Below, piece after piece: positions 26,546 to 35,274 of a DNA stretch of 64,000 nt. A model generated the notes under the pieces. The model saw nothing but the letters and a program-made list of their open reading frames with translations. It had not been told where the DNA came from and did not search any database. This DNA is from Paragemmobacter ruber. GTDB lineage: Bacteria > Pseudomonadota > Alphaproteobacteria > Rhodobacterales > Rhodobacteraceae. The stretch is from contig NZ_JAAATW010000001.1 of the NCBI RefSeq assembly GCF_009908315.1, positions 124,001 to 188,000 of the forward strand, given 5' to 3'. Position 1 is the first letter of the stretch. Each line of letters starts with the position of its first letter. The translations under genes were made by a program, and so were the position numbers.

Positions 26546-28018
26546 ATGATCGAAGCACTGCTGCAAGGGTTCTCCGTCGCCATGATGCCGGAGAACCTGC
26601 TGTTCATCTTCATCGGCGTGCTGATCGGTCAGGTCGTCGGCGCCCTGCCGGGCGTGGGCCCGGCGGCGGGCATGGCGCTGCTTTTGCCCCTCACCTTCGG
26701 GCTGGAGCCGGTCACCGCGATCATGATGCTCGCCGGCATCATGTATGGCGGCCAGTATGGCGGCACGCTCACCTCGGTCCTGATCAACGTCCCCGGCGAG
26801 GCATCGGGTGTGATGACGGCGATGGATGGCCACGCCATGGCGCGACAGGGCCGCGCCGGGGCAGCGCTTGCGATCGCGGCCATAGGATCGTTCATCGCGG
26901 GTCTCGGCGCCGTTCTTGCCGTGGCCGTGATCACCCCGCCGCTCGCCAGCATCGGGCTGAAATTCAACGCGCCCGAATATTTCCTCCTCGCCCTTCTGGG
27001 CGTGATCGCGGTGGGCAGCCTCGGCGACGCACCGATCCGGTCGCTGCTGGCGGGCGTCCTCGGCCTTCTCATCGCGCTGGTGGGGGTGGACCCGCTGACC
27101 GGGACGCCGCGCCTCAACTTCGGCATCCCGGCCCTCTATCAGGGCATCGACTTCATCCCCGTCGCCATCGGCGTCTTCGGCATCGCCGAGGTGCTGCACT
27201 CGCTCGAACGCAGCGAAAAGGTCGAACCCATCCGCACCCGGCTCAAGGACATGTGGCTCACCTCGCAGGACTGGGCCGCCTGCCGTTTCTCCATCCTGCG
27301 CGGCGGTGTCATCGGGCTGTTCGTGGGCATTATGCCTGGCGCCGGGGCCTCGGTCGCCTCGCTCCTGTCCTATCTGACGGAACGCAAATTCTCCAAACAC
27401 CCCGAACGCTTCGGCAGCGGCGCCATCGACGGCGTGGCGGCGGCGGAATCGGCCAATAACGCGGCCTCGCATGGCGCGCTGATCCCGATGTTGTCCTTGG
27501 GCATCCCCGGCTCGGCCAGTTCGGCCGTGCTGCTTGCCGCGCTGATCCTGCACGGGATCAAGCCCGGCCCGATGCTGATGAGCACGGAAAGCGCGCTGGT
27601 CTGGGGGCTCATCGCCTCCATGGTGGTGGGCAACCTCTTCCTGCTGATCCTGAACCTGCCGATGGCCCCGGTCTTTGCCGCGCTCCTGCGCGTGCCTTAC
27701 GTCTATCTCGCGCCGGGCATCCTGGTGATCTCGCTGGTCGGGGCCTATGCGGCCACGCTCAGCATGGCGACCGTGTGGATGTGCATCGTCTTCGGCCTTC
27801 TGGGCTGGCTGATGATGAAGCTCGACATCCCCCGCGCGCCGCTGGTCCTCGCCCTCGTGCTGGCCCCGCTGATGGAGGCGTCGCTGCGGCAGGCCCTGCT
27901 CCTGTCTTTGGGCAGCCCGATGATCTTCGTCGAACGGCCCATCTCGGCGGTGCTTCTGGCGGCGGTCCTCTTCGCGCTGATCGCGCCGATCGTGCGGGTG
28001 ATGCGCAAACGCCCCTGA
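26546..28018 (+). CDS. tctA: Tripartite tricarboxylate transporter large membrane subunit
   Basis: 490 aa with about 11-12 transmembrane helices. TctA motifs are intact: GVLIGQVVGALPGVGPAAGMALLLP near residue 20, MYGGQYGGTLTSVLINVPGEA near residue 70, and the mirrored GIMPGAGASVASLLSY and GIPGSASSAVLLAAL in the second half. It is the cation-coupled permease that receives substrate from TctC. It ends the operon and is followed 45 bp later by a strong terminator hairpin. Confidence 0.95.
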   Translation: MIEALLQGFSVAMMPENLLFIFIGVLIGQVVGALPGVGPAAGMALLLPLTFGLEPVTAIMMLAGIMYGGQYGGTLTSVLINVPGEASGVMTAMDGHAMARQGRAGAALAIAAIGSFIAGLGAVLAVAVITPPLASIGLKFNAPEYFLLALLGVIAVGSLGDAPIRSLLAGVLGLLIALVGVDPLTGTPRLNFGIPALYQGIDFIPVAIGVFGIAEVLHSLERSEKVEPIRTRLKDMWLTSQDWAACRFSILRGGVIGLFVGIMPGAGASVASLLSYLTERKFSKHPERFGSGAIDGVAAAESANNAASHGALIPMLSLGIPGSASSAVLLAALILHGIKPGPMLMSTESALVWGLIASMVVGNLFLLILNLPMAPVFAALLRVPYVYLAPGILVISLVGAYAATLSMATVWMCIVFGLLGWLMMKLDIPRAPLVLALVLAPLMEASLRQALLLSLGSPMIFVERPISAVLLAAVLFALIAPIVRVMRKRP

Positions 28019-28062
28019 CCGCGCCCCCGCACCCACCGCCCGCTGACGGCGCATGATCCAGC

Positions 28063-28089
28063 AAGAACCCGGCCCCCCGCCGGGTTCTT
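28063..28089 (+). terminator. Rho-independent-type terminator after tctA
   Basis: A perfect 11-bp stem (AAGAACCCGGC / GCCGGGTTCTT) with a CCCCC loop, followed by TTCGCCTTT. It ends the tctCBA transcript just before the element's left boundary. The A/T flanks make it usable in both directions. Confidence 0.8.
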
Positions 28090-28166
28090 CGCCTTTGCGC
28101 AACCCGCCACCGCCCATCGCCGCGCACGCCACCGCGCGATGCCTGCTGACCGGATTTTTAGGGAAG

Positions 28167-28212
28167 TGGTGCCGCTGAAGGGACTCGAACCCCCGACCCC
28201 ATCATTACGAAT
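28167..28212 (-). pseudogene. 3' half of the disrupted host tRNA-Thr(CGT) (left attachment site)
   Basis: Read leftward, this is the anticodon-loop-to-CCA half of a tRNA: T-arm, acceptor 3' strand CAGCGGC, discriminator A and encoded CCA at 28167-28169. It breaks off at TTACGAAT (28205-28212). A 37-bp block (28176-28212) is identical to 40952-40988 in the intact tRNA. Its acceptor strand pairs 7/7 with the 5' half at 41116-41153, not with the intact copy, which shows that the two halves were once one gene. Confidence 0.9.
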
Positions 28213-28899
28213 TGTTTTCCTAAGCAATATCAATATATTGGAGCTCGACTGACAGCGTTGCAGCAACCATCATAACGCATTGGCAGGCCTCGTCTTTCCC
28301 GAACTCAAGTCTCGCAGACCGTTGGACGCCACCGGGCCACACCTTATGGCGCTTTCGTACTATGGCCCTACAGATTTTCGTTTGCCCTACTAAATCGCGA
28401 TTGCACGGAACCATCATCAGTCGCTTGCCGAGGCGAGCCGGTTTGGCACCCTCCTACCCTGCCTTGCCCCCCACCGCACCCCATCAACGGGCCGTCCAGA
28501 ACCCAGCTGGCAGGCCGCTCTCCAGTTGACCCCTCTCTTGAGGTGGCTTGATCCTCGCGTGCGAAACTTCCTTTTTGGCGCTGTTGGTCGCCGCGATGGC
28601 TGCACTGGTTGATCGAGTCGTAGTAGCGACCGGCACTGAGGCCAACACCCTGAAAACGCACAACTTGCACAGGTGACCTCGACTGATGGACAAACTATGT
28701 CTTAAGCCAGTGATCATGCTGTTCAGGGTTCGCATGCGCGCGTTCGACCTACGCATCTACTAGGGGACCACAGCAGTCACTTCATAACGTCAGTGACAGG
28801 GCCACATCGCCTCGATCCAGCAAGCGAGTGCAATTTACAGTGTCCCACGCTCCCTGCTACACAAGATGCAGAAAAAACTTGAAGAATCAGGAGGGCGGT
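28213..28899. other. Left-end non-coding region of the element
   Basis: About 690 bp between the left core and dndC without a convincing gene. Short open frames here (for example 28368-28670 on the minus strand) have no recognisable domain and no good ribosome site. It holds the left arm-type repeats and presumably the dnd promoter. The ribosome site AGGAGGG at 28889-28895 belongs to dndC. Confidence 0.6.
28359..28393. repeat. Left arm-type repeats of the integrase
   Basis: ACTATGGCCCTAC at 28359-28371 is identical to 41040-41052 near the right end, and a variant TTGCCCTACTAA follows at 28382-28393. They lie ~150-180 bp inside the left core. Tyrosine integrases bind such short direct repeats on both sides of attP; binding is inferred. 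Confidence 0.65.
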
Positions 28900-30060
28900 A
28901 TGGGGCTGGACAACGCTTCGACCATGGAGCGTACGAAAGACAGCGCTGCGATAATCGCTGCTATTCGCGCTGACATGCTCGACGAATACCGCCAGCCTCA
29001 CAGCTACCCGTGGATCATTGGTTATTCCGGGGGCAAAGACAGCACCCTAGTGACCCATCTCGTCTTTGAAATGCTCATGTCGTTACCGCCTAGCCAACGA
29101 ACGAGACAAGTCCACGTCGTTGCAAACGACACTTTGGTCGAAAGTCCGCTCGTCGTGCAGCACCTTGTAGAGAGCGTTTCCGAAATTGAAGAAGCCGCGC
29201 AAGCTTTTGCGCTCCCCCTAGTAACGAAGATAACCCGCCCGGCTCCTGACCAGTCATTCTGGGTAAATGTGATCGGGAGAGGCTACCCTCCGCCTAACCG
29301 CACCTTCCGTTGGTGCACAGACCGGATGAAGATCCAGCCAACCAGTAGGTACATCAAGACAAAGGCCGATGAAGAGGGACAAGTTATTCTTCTCCTTGGG
29401 GTACGGCGCTCGGAAAGCGCGACACGGGCAGCATCCGTTGGGCGCTATGACAACGGTGAGCGCCTGAACAGGCACAACGATCTCATGGGATGTCTAGTCT
29501 ACCGACCAATTGTTGAGTTGGACACCGAAGATGTTTGGGAGTTTCTTGCGCTTAAGGACCCACCTTGGGGCGGATCGCACTTGAAGCTTATCGGCCTCTA
29601 TCGTGATGCCAGCGGAGGCGAATGTCCAGTCGTCACCCAGAAGTCCGACGCACCGTCGTGCGGCACCACCTCGTCTCGCTTTGGTTGCTGGACCTGTACC
29701 GTAGTGGAGAAGGATCGAAGTCTGGAAGGTTTCGTCGAAGCTGGGTACGCGGAGTTCGGCCCCTTGCTAGATTTCCGGGACTGGCTGGCTTCTATCCGCA
29801 ATGATAGGGACCGCAGACAGGCACGTCGCCGCGATGGTCGGATTACCATCACGGATGGAGGGACGTTCGTCCCCGGTCCCTTCACCTTGAAGGCACGTGC
29901 AGAGATCTTTGAACGCCTGCGTCAGCTAGAGAAGACCACCGGACAAGCCTTGATTAATGAAGAGGAAGTTGGTCTCATACATGAAATATGGGCGCATGAG
30001 ATCGTCGGGCAGACTAAGGCAAAGCCGATGGACGTCCGGGAAATCAAGAAGGGTCGTTGA
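28900..30060 (+). CDS. dndC: DndC-like sulfurtransferase (DNA phosphorothioation)
   Basis: 386 aa from ATG at 28900, with AGGAGGG upstream. It is a PAPS-reductase/ATP-pyrophosphatase family protein: PP-loop SGGKDST at residues 43-49, RWCTDRMKI with Cys139, LLGVRRSESATRA, and GCWTC (Cys263, Cys266), followed by VVEKDRS, typical of DndC. Known DndC carries an Fe-S cluster and activates the DNA backbone for sulfur insertion with DndA/IscS-supplied sulfur. No cysteine desulfurase or dndB is in the element, so a host IscS may serve. At 386 aa it is shorter than the ~500-aa examples I recall. First gene of a tightly packed four-gene operon. Confidence 0.88.
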   Translation: MGLDNASTMERTKDSAAIIAAIRADMLDEYRQPHSYPWIIGYSGGKDSTLVTHLVFEMLMSLPPSQRTRQVHVVANDTLVESPLVVQHLVESVSEIEEAAQAFALPLVTKITRPAPDQSFWVNVIGRGYPPPNRTFRWCTDRMKIQPTSRYIKTKADEEGQVILLLGVRRSESATRAASVGRYDNGERLNRHNDLMGCLVYRPIVELDTEDVWEFLALKDPPWGGSHLKLIGLYRDASGGECPVVTQKSDAPSCGTTSSRFGCWTCTVVEKDRSLEGFVEAGYAEFGPLLDFRDWLASIRNDRDRRQARRRDGRITITDGGTFVPGPFTLKARAEIFERLRQLEKTTGQALINEEEVGLIHEIWAHEIVGQTKAKPMDVREIKKGR

Positions 30061-30261
30061 ATGTCGCGGAACGTGGTAGTTTTACTGGATAACCCCGAAG
30101 GTCGCACGCTAGTAAGAGATGCCTGCAGAACGAGCGGAATCCTGTTCTTCGAATTTCAGGAATTGGTACAAGCTGAAATCGAGCAAACTGGCAAGCAGCG
30201 CAAGAAAGGCTTGTGGGATGACTTCGATGATATTCTTGATCGCATCCAGGTGGATGACTGA
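30061..30261 (+). CDS. Small protein encoded between dndC and dndD
   Basis: 66 aa. The ATG directly follows the dndC stop (TGAATG), and the stop is 5 bp before dndD, so the gene is embedded in the operon and very probably translated. It has a hydrophobic N-terminal strand (MSRNVVVLLD), a central FFEFQELVQAEIEQ amphipathic helix, a basic GKQRKKG stretch and an acidic tail ending DDFDDILDRIQVDD. It is too short for an enzyme. I recall that small proteins are annotated as associated with DNA-modification operons in similar positions, but no function is established here. Confidence 0.75.
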   Translation: MSRNVVVLLDNPEGRTLVRDACRTSGILFFEFQELVQAEIEQTGKQRKKGLWDDFDDILDRIQVDD

Positions 30262-30266
30262 GACCT

Positions 30267-32351
30267 ATGCACATTTCTCAAATTGTTCTTCGGGACTGGA
30301 AAGCCTACACAACCGCTACATTTGATTTCCCAGCACCTTCAGCTGGCCGCAACATCATTCTTATCGGCGCGCCAAACGGCTACGGCAAGACCAGCCTATT
30401 TGAAGCGATTGTTCTTGGAATGTTTGGGCGCGATGGTCTGCCGCTGATTGCGCGTTCGCCATTCTCGGGGGGGGACAAAGAGCGTCTTGCTACGTCTTAT
30501 AAGGCGTTTCTTGAAAAAGCATTGCACAAGGGCGCAACAGACGCAGGTCGTACGTCCTGTTCTGTAAAGATCACCTTTGTGGATGACGAAGGCGAACATT
30601 TAGAAATTCAACGCATTTGGCACTTCAGCGATAGCGGCGGCTACCGCCCTCTTGATGAAGAAGTTCATATCTTCGAAGGCCCGACCCGAAAGGCTGTTGG
30701 TCCAACGGGCTTGCAGGGCAATGACCGCATGGATTGGTACCGGGACTATATTGCCCGAACTTTCCTGCCATACTATCTTGCATCATTTTTTCTTTTCGAT
30801 GGTGAACAGGTAAGTGCTTTCGCCGAGCGCGAAATGGCTGCACAAGTCCGCACAGGGATTGAAGGTCTATTGGGAATTCCGGTTCTCAAGCAATTGGCAG
30901 AGGACCTACGTGCGTACGCTGCTGTACGGCGGCGTGAGTCGCCTAACGTGTCGGACAAGACCATTGAGAAGCTGGAGCTTGATCGGGATGTTCTCAAGTT
31001 TCAGTATGACGAAAAGCGCAGGCGCTTTGAAGAAATTGAACCTGACCTAGCAAAGCTGAAGGAAGAACGGGACAATCTCACTCGCGAGCTAGCTAGCTTC
31101 GGCGCAGGCTCGCAAGCACAATTGCAAGAACAATTGGAGCAACTCAATCAGTTGCGACGCGCTGTTGAAGCAGGGCGCGCCCAACTTGAAGAATTGATGG
31201 CCAAAGATATCGCGCTAGCTCTTTCCGGCCTTGGCCTCCGGGAAGCGTTAAAGGCTCGTTTAACGAGTGAGACTGTATTGGAGCGCTGGGAAAGCGGAAA
31301 GAAGCAAGGCGACACTAATCTTGAACGGTTTTTGGGGGCCGTTGACAGTGGTATGATGGGCATCGACCCACACTTGACCGAATCACAGCGTAATTCTGTG
31401 CTGACAACCGCTCGAAGTGCGTGGGAGCAGCTTTGGTATCCGCCGCCTGACAACTGCGCCAAATCTTTCCTTCATCCGCATCTAAATGAACTGGAGCGCA
31501 GTAAGGTAATTGATCGGTTGGATGAGCTTGATGAATTGGGTGCACCCGCTATTGTAGAGTTGCTTAATGATATAGCATTCAATGAAGAGGCTCTTGAGCG
31601 ACTGCAGCAAGAAGTCACGCGGACGGAGTCGGTTGCGCCTCATGTGGACAAGAAGCGCGAACGCTTGACGGTTCTGAACGGACAGATTCAGGAACTAGAT
31701 CAGGAAATTGGAGCGCTCAAGCGTGAACTTTCTGCGCTAGAGAGCCAAATCAACCAGAAGAATACGGACCTAACTAAACTAGCCGGGCAGTGGGATCAGG
31801 CAAAGCCATCAATGCGCAGAGCGATGCGCGCGCTCAAAGTTGCCAGTATGGTAGATGATATTGTGTCGCAAGCAGTTCCCAGCCAGATCGACGCTATCGC
31901 AAAGGCTATGTCCGCGGCGCATCGCTCTATGGCGCACAAGAAAGACCTTGTTGAGCGGATTGCCATCGATGAGAATTGCGATGTGCAACTCTTGAACTCA
32001 CAGGGCATCGACGTTCGGCGTTATGATCTTTCCGCAGGCGAAAAGCAGATTTTTACTCAAGCACTGATTTCAGCAGTATCGTCAGTTTCCGGGCGAGGCT
32101 TTCCGATGGTTGTTGATACCCCGTTGGGTCGGCTGGACATTGAGCACCGCAAAGGCGTTCTCAATCATCTGGTGAAGAGGGAGCATCAGGTGATTTTGCT
32201 TTCAACAAATACTGAGGTAGTCGGCGAATACCTGAAGGAAATTGAACAGCACGTGCAGAAGAAGTACCTGATTCATTTTGAGCGCGTGGGCGACATTGGG
32301 CAGTCCACCGTTAAGCCGGGATATTTTGACAATGCGGGGAGCGCGTCATGA
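30267..32351 (+). CDS. dndD: DndD-like SMC/Rad50-type ATPase
   Basis: 694 aa. Walker A GAPNGYGKT is at residues 34-42. A long central region (~220-560) contains two Glu/Lys/Leu-rich coiled-coil stretches. The ABC signature LSAGEKQ is at 588-594 and Walker B MVVDTP at 614-619, followed by GRLD. This is the SMC-like ABC ATPase architecture of DndD, which nicks or remodels DNA for sulfur insertion with DndC and DndE. No CxxC zinc hook is visible at the coiled-coil tip. It overlaps the next gene by 4 bp (ATGA). Codon use is less GC-biased than in the flanks, in line with acquisition. Confidence 0.9.
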   Translation: MHISQIVLRDWKAYTTATFDFPAPSAGRNIILIGAPNGYGKTSLFEAIVLGMFGRDGLPLIARSPFSGGDKERLATSYKAFLEKALHKGATDAGRTSCSVKITFVDDEGEHLEIQRIWHFSDSGGYRPLDEEVHIFEGPTRKAVGPTGLQGNDRMDWYRDYIARTFLPYYLASFFLFDGEQVSAFAEREMAAQVRTGIEGLLGIPVLKQLAEDLRAYAAVRRRESPNVSDKTIEKLELDRDVLKFQYDEKRRRFEEIEPDLAKLKEERDNLTRELASFGAGSQAQLQEQLEQLNQLRRAVEAGRAQLEELMAKDIALALSGLGLREALKARLTSETVLERWESGKKQGDTNLERFLGAVDSGMMGIDPHLTESQRNSVLTTARSAWEQLWYPPPDNCAKSFLHPHLNELERSKVIDRLDELDELGAPAIVELLNDIAFNEEALERLQQEVTRTESVAPHVDKKRERLTVLNGQIQELDQEIGALKRELSALESQINQKNTDLTKLAGQWDQAKPSMRRAMRALKVASMVDDIVSQAVPSQIDAIAKAMSAAHRSMAHKKDLVERIAIDENCDVQLLNSQGIDVRRYDLSAGEKQIFTQALISAVSSVSGRGFPMVVDTPLGRLDIEHRKGVLNHLVKREHQVILLSTNTEVVGEYLKEIEQHVQKKYLIHFERVGDIGQSTVKPGYFDNAGSAS

Positions 32352-33883
32352 GCATTTCCCTCGTTGAAGTGGCCGGAGCAAATTTTCGTACGGATGAGAA
32401 GAGCGACACCCTGAACACCGCATTCATGGGCAGGCTCGGCATGCGCAAGCGCTATCTGCCTGCGCGTCTAGCAATTTCGCGTTCGCTCGCAATGCCTGCC
32501 CCCCCTGAGTTGGCCGATGATGAGTCTGATCCCGGCAAGGCAATTAAGGGCGATACGCTGTTTGGTACTGGAACAACGCTATCGGTCTGGCTGGCGCTGA
32601 TGGTAGAGCGCTCAGCTGACCCTGAACTTGACTTGAAGAAGCTTATTGCTCTCGTTGGAGCTCACTGGAGGCGTGGTCTAAAGCTTCTGGACAGGGAGTG
32701 GGAGCAGGCTGATCAGGATGTCGCAAAGTTCGTCAAGCGGCTAGTGGAGGTCGCAGAGTTGCCTCTGTCCAAGCAGGGGTCCTTGCGTTCCGGCGGTGCA
32801 AGCCAAGGCATGACGTTCTCCAGCGGTCGGATTACCGTTCCGATTGGCGAGATTGCGGAAGACTTTGCAACCAAAGAGAAAATCGTCTGGGATCTCAATG
32901 GTTCTGGCGGCTCCCCGCACAGTGCGATAATGGGAGGCGTGGGGTCGGGCAAGACCAGAACTGCTGTGGCCATGCTTCGCTCGATCCGGCAGCAGGCTTC
33001 TGTCCCGCTGATCGCTTTCGACTTCAAAGGCGACCTTGGCACGGACTCAACCGGTGGAGGCTACCGGATTGACGAGCTCTTCGAAGCGAGGAGCCTTGAG
33101 CCTCCCCGCGCACCAATTCCGCTTGATGTTCTTTCGCTTCGCTCGCGAGGTGAGATTGACGTTGCGGAAGCAGCCTCGCGGTTCCGGGAATCTTTCTCGC
33201 GACTGAAGGGAAGTCGCCTTGGGGATCGTCAGCGGACCGCCTTGCACGAAGCTGCAACGCGGGCGCTTGCTGCCGAAACTCCTTGCGAATTGCACCATAT
33301 CAGGGACGCCCTCGTAAGCGTATATGCTGAACATGAAATGAAGGAAGACGGCGCAATCGCGATGATGCAGGAGCTTTGTCGCTTCCCTCTTTTCGAACCT
33401 ACCTACGATCCGGCATCTTTCTTCCAGCAAAGCTGGATCATTAAGCTGCCGCCGAACGTGGCCGAAGACAGCCGTACAATCGTGGTCAACCTCGTTCTTG
33501 ACGCGCTGGATCAGTACTTGAACAGCCTAGTCGATTCTGAGCGCAGCGCCGATGGATCGCGCGGCCTTCGGGTACTGTGTATGGTAGATGAAGCACATCA
33601 GATACTTGGGTCCAAGCTTCCGTCGTTGGCAAACCTTATCCGCATGAGCCGCTCAAAGGGTGGAGCAATCATGCTAATATCGCAATCTCCAGATGATTTC
33701 TCAGGCGAAGATGATGAGTTCCTCTCTGAAATGGGCCTAGTTGCCGCTTTCGCTACCAACGCGCCGCCCAAGAACGCAACGCGTATTCTTGGAAAGGGCG
33801 CGAATCTCAGCGCACTACAGACAGGTCAGTGCTACGCCAAACGGCGGGGGGATCAGACTGCTAAGCGGATTAAGGCATGGTAG
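32348..33883 (+). CDS. DndE-domain / HerA-FtsK-type ATPase fusion
   Basis: 511 aa, ATGA-coupled to dndD. Residues ~10-130 resemble DndE: RKRYLPARLAISRSLA, a GKAIKGDTLFG turn, and a C-terminal LVGAHWRRGLKLLDREW helix. Known DndE is a free protein of roughly 110-130 aa that binds nicked DNA. The rest (~180-511) is a HerA/FtsK-like motor: Walker A GGVGSGKT at 196-203, Walker B VLCMVDEAH with Asp414-Glu415, and LISQSPDDF resembling a sensor. HerA-like ATPases otherwise occur in the Dnd restriction arm (DptH/DndH). The fusion therefore puts a modification subunit and a motor in one chain. The ATPase part is secure; the DndE part is a recognised resemblance. Confidence 0.8.
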   Translation: MSISLVEVAGANFRTDEKSDTLNTAFMGRLGMRKRYLPARLAISRSLAMPAPPELADDESDPGKAIKGDTLFGTGTTLSVWLALMVERSADPELDLKKLIALVGAHWRRGLKLLDREWEQADQDVAKFVKRLVEVAELPLSKQGSLRSGGASQGMTFSSGRITVPIGEIAEDFATKEKIVWDLNGSGGSPHSAIMGGVGSGKTRTAVAMLRSIRQQASVPLIAFDFKGDLGTDSTGGGYRIDELFEARSLEPPRAPIPLDVLSLRSRGEIDVAEAASRFRESFSRLKGSRLGDRQRTALHEAATRALAAETPCELHHIRDALVSVYAEHEMKEDGAIAMMQELCRFPLFEPTYDPASFFQQSWIIKLPPNVAEDSRTIVVNLVLDALDQYLNSLVDSERSADGSRGLRVLCMVDEAHQILGSKLPSLANLIRMSRSKGGAIMLISQSPDDFSGEDDEFLSEMGLVAAFATNAPPKNATRILGKGANLSALQTGQCYAKRRGDQTAKRIKAW

Positions 33884-33893
33884 GGCTACGAGA

Positions 33894-34958
33894 TTAGCTC
33901 TTTGGCCTGTCGATCCTGATCGCCTGCCAGACTATATGGCTTCGACCCAGTAGGTCGCTCTGCGAGGCAAGTGACTTTACAGGGATCGACAGGTTGGAAG
34001 CAAGGCGGCGGAAATCTTCCAGTGACACGCTGTGGATTCCCCTGCTTGGCTCTTCAGGACCAATGCGCAAGGTGAGATAGGCTGTTCCTCCGGGAAGCAG
34101 CAGGCCGTAGACGGAGGTAAGTGCCTTAGCTCTATCTTCCTCTGGCAAGTGCATCCAAACAGCGCTCAGAATGACAAGGTCGAAGCGTTTTCCCGTCGCA
34201 TGGATCTCGTCCAACGTGGGCAGGGTGTCGAAGACCCAAGAAATTCCTTCGTCGCTATGCAATCGCTTGCCGATGGCCTGCATTGCTTCGGAGGGTTCTA
34301 CCGCAACGACCCGGTGGCCCCGATGCGCTAGCCAAGCTGCGTCTCTACCTGTACCTGCGCCAACATCCAGTATGTCCAAGACAGACCCAGCGCGCTCCGT
34401 CATAAGGATCCTGACAAGGTCGGGATGGGCATCTTCGAAGGCCAACGCTTCGTAGCCGTCTGCCAAATCTGCTGCATGGCGACGATAAAATGATAGTGCG
34501 TCGCTCTCTGGCTTAGGTCTCAGAACAGCCTCCCAATCGGCTTGCGATGCAGATACATAGAGCAACCCAAAGCTTACAGCCGCAGCAAGTCCTAGCATGC
34601 CCTGAAAGGCATAGCGCACGACATATTGTCGGTTGAATGGGTTTGTGCCCTCCGCCACAACAGCACCGTCCGGGTGCTTGTCTCTCAGCCAGTCTAGGTA
34701 CAAGCCCATGACATACCGAAGACGATAGAGCACTACGATCAATGCAATGTTAGCTAAGCCCGCAAGAAGTAGCAGGGCCATCGTGAAGAGAGCATAATCT
34801 TCGGTTCGCGATACGCCAAACCAAAGGCCACCTGTCAGCGTCATAGCGATCAACGGAATCTGCCACATTTGCTGGTTGAGCGACCTGAAGGCCTCGTGGT
34901 TCTGGTTGAACGCAGCTAGCCGAAACTCTTGGTCTTCAGTTGGTTCAGTCTGCAACAC
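33894..34958 (-). CDS. Membrane-anchored class I SAM-dependent methyltransferase
   Basis: 354 aa from GTG at 34958. The N-terminal ~165 residues contain three hydrophobic helices (about 33-48, 55-78 and 115-135) separated by a charged loop. The C-terminal part (~165-354) is a Rossmann methyltransferase: motif I LDVGAGTGRDAAWLA, an acidic VVAVEPSEAM strand end, and DLVILSAVWMHLP. It resembles small-molecule or lipid/quinone methyltransferases more than DNA methylases, since no DPPY or PC motif is present. It converges on the dnd-like operon with a 10-bp gap. Its role in the element is unknown; a membrane effector or accessory modification enzyme is possible. Confidence 0.8.
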   Translation of the reverse strand: MLQTEPTEDQEFRLAAFNQNHEAFRSLNQQMWQIPLIAMTLTGGLWFGVSRTEDYALFTMALLLLAGLANIALIVVLYRLRYVMGLYLDWLRDKHPDGAVVAEGTNPFNRQYVVRYAFQGMLGLAAAVSFGLLYVSASQADWEAVLRPKPESDALSFYRRHAADLADGYEALAFEDAHPDLVRILMTERAGSVLDILDVGAGTGRDAAWLAHRGHRVVAVEPSEAMQAIGKRLHSDEGISWVFDTLPTLDEIHATGKRFDLVILSAVWMHLPEEDRAKALTSVYGLLLPGGTAYLTLRIGPEEPSRGIHSVSLEDFRRLASNLSIPVKSLASQSDLLGRSHIVWQAIRIDRPKS

Positions 34959-35274
34959 GATCTCCGTCTAAGGAAAACTGTACTCGGACGGTCAACTTAA
35001 CTGATCAGCCGCTTTTCGTCGATGACTGGCTTCGACCACAAACGAGTGCGCCACCTAGAGTACCGGCGAGTTCGTCCATTTTTGTTCGCAAATCGAAGCT
35101 GTCGGTAGGACAGCCCGGCATTCCCTCGCAAGAGCTTCAGCACCATCTCATAGACTGCACTTCACGACGTTGCAGACGGCTTCACGAGGCTGGACAAAAC
35201 ACACAAACATCTGATTTTGCTTGCATTTTTGCGATCTTTTGGCGAGGATGAGCTGAGGCCAAAAGGAGGTCTCA
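34959..35274. other. Intergenic region between methyltransferase and integrase
   Basis: 316 bp with divergent start sites. It should contain promoters for the leftward methyltransferase and the rightward integrase module. A strong ribosome site AAAAGGAGGT at 35261-35270 precedes the integrase ATG. A 103-codon frame (34940-35251) overlaps the methyltransferase start and has no domain or ribosome site, so it is not called. Confidence 0.6.

Noticed and set aside
26381-28132. 583-codon minus-strand frame opposite tctA
   Set aside because: Antisense shadow of a complete TctA with all family motifs on the plus strand.
28167-28212. A functional tRNA at the left boundary
   Set aside because: Only the 3' half is present; the D-arm and 5' acceptor strand are missing here.
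28368-28670. 100-codon minus-strand frame at the left end of the element
   Set aside because: No domain and no ribosome site, and it overlaps the arm-type repeats; treated as non-coding.
28900-33883. A complete canonical DndABCDE-FGH system
   Set aside because: dndA, dndB and the FGH restriction genes are absent in the element; the only HerA-like motor is the DndE fusion.
34940-35251. 103-codon plus-strand frame before the integrase
   Set aside because: It overlaps the methyltransferase start and lacks a ribosome site or recognisable sequence.
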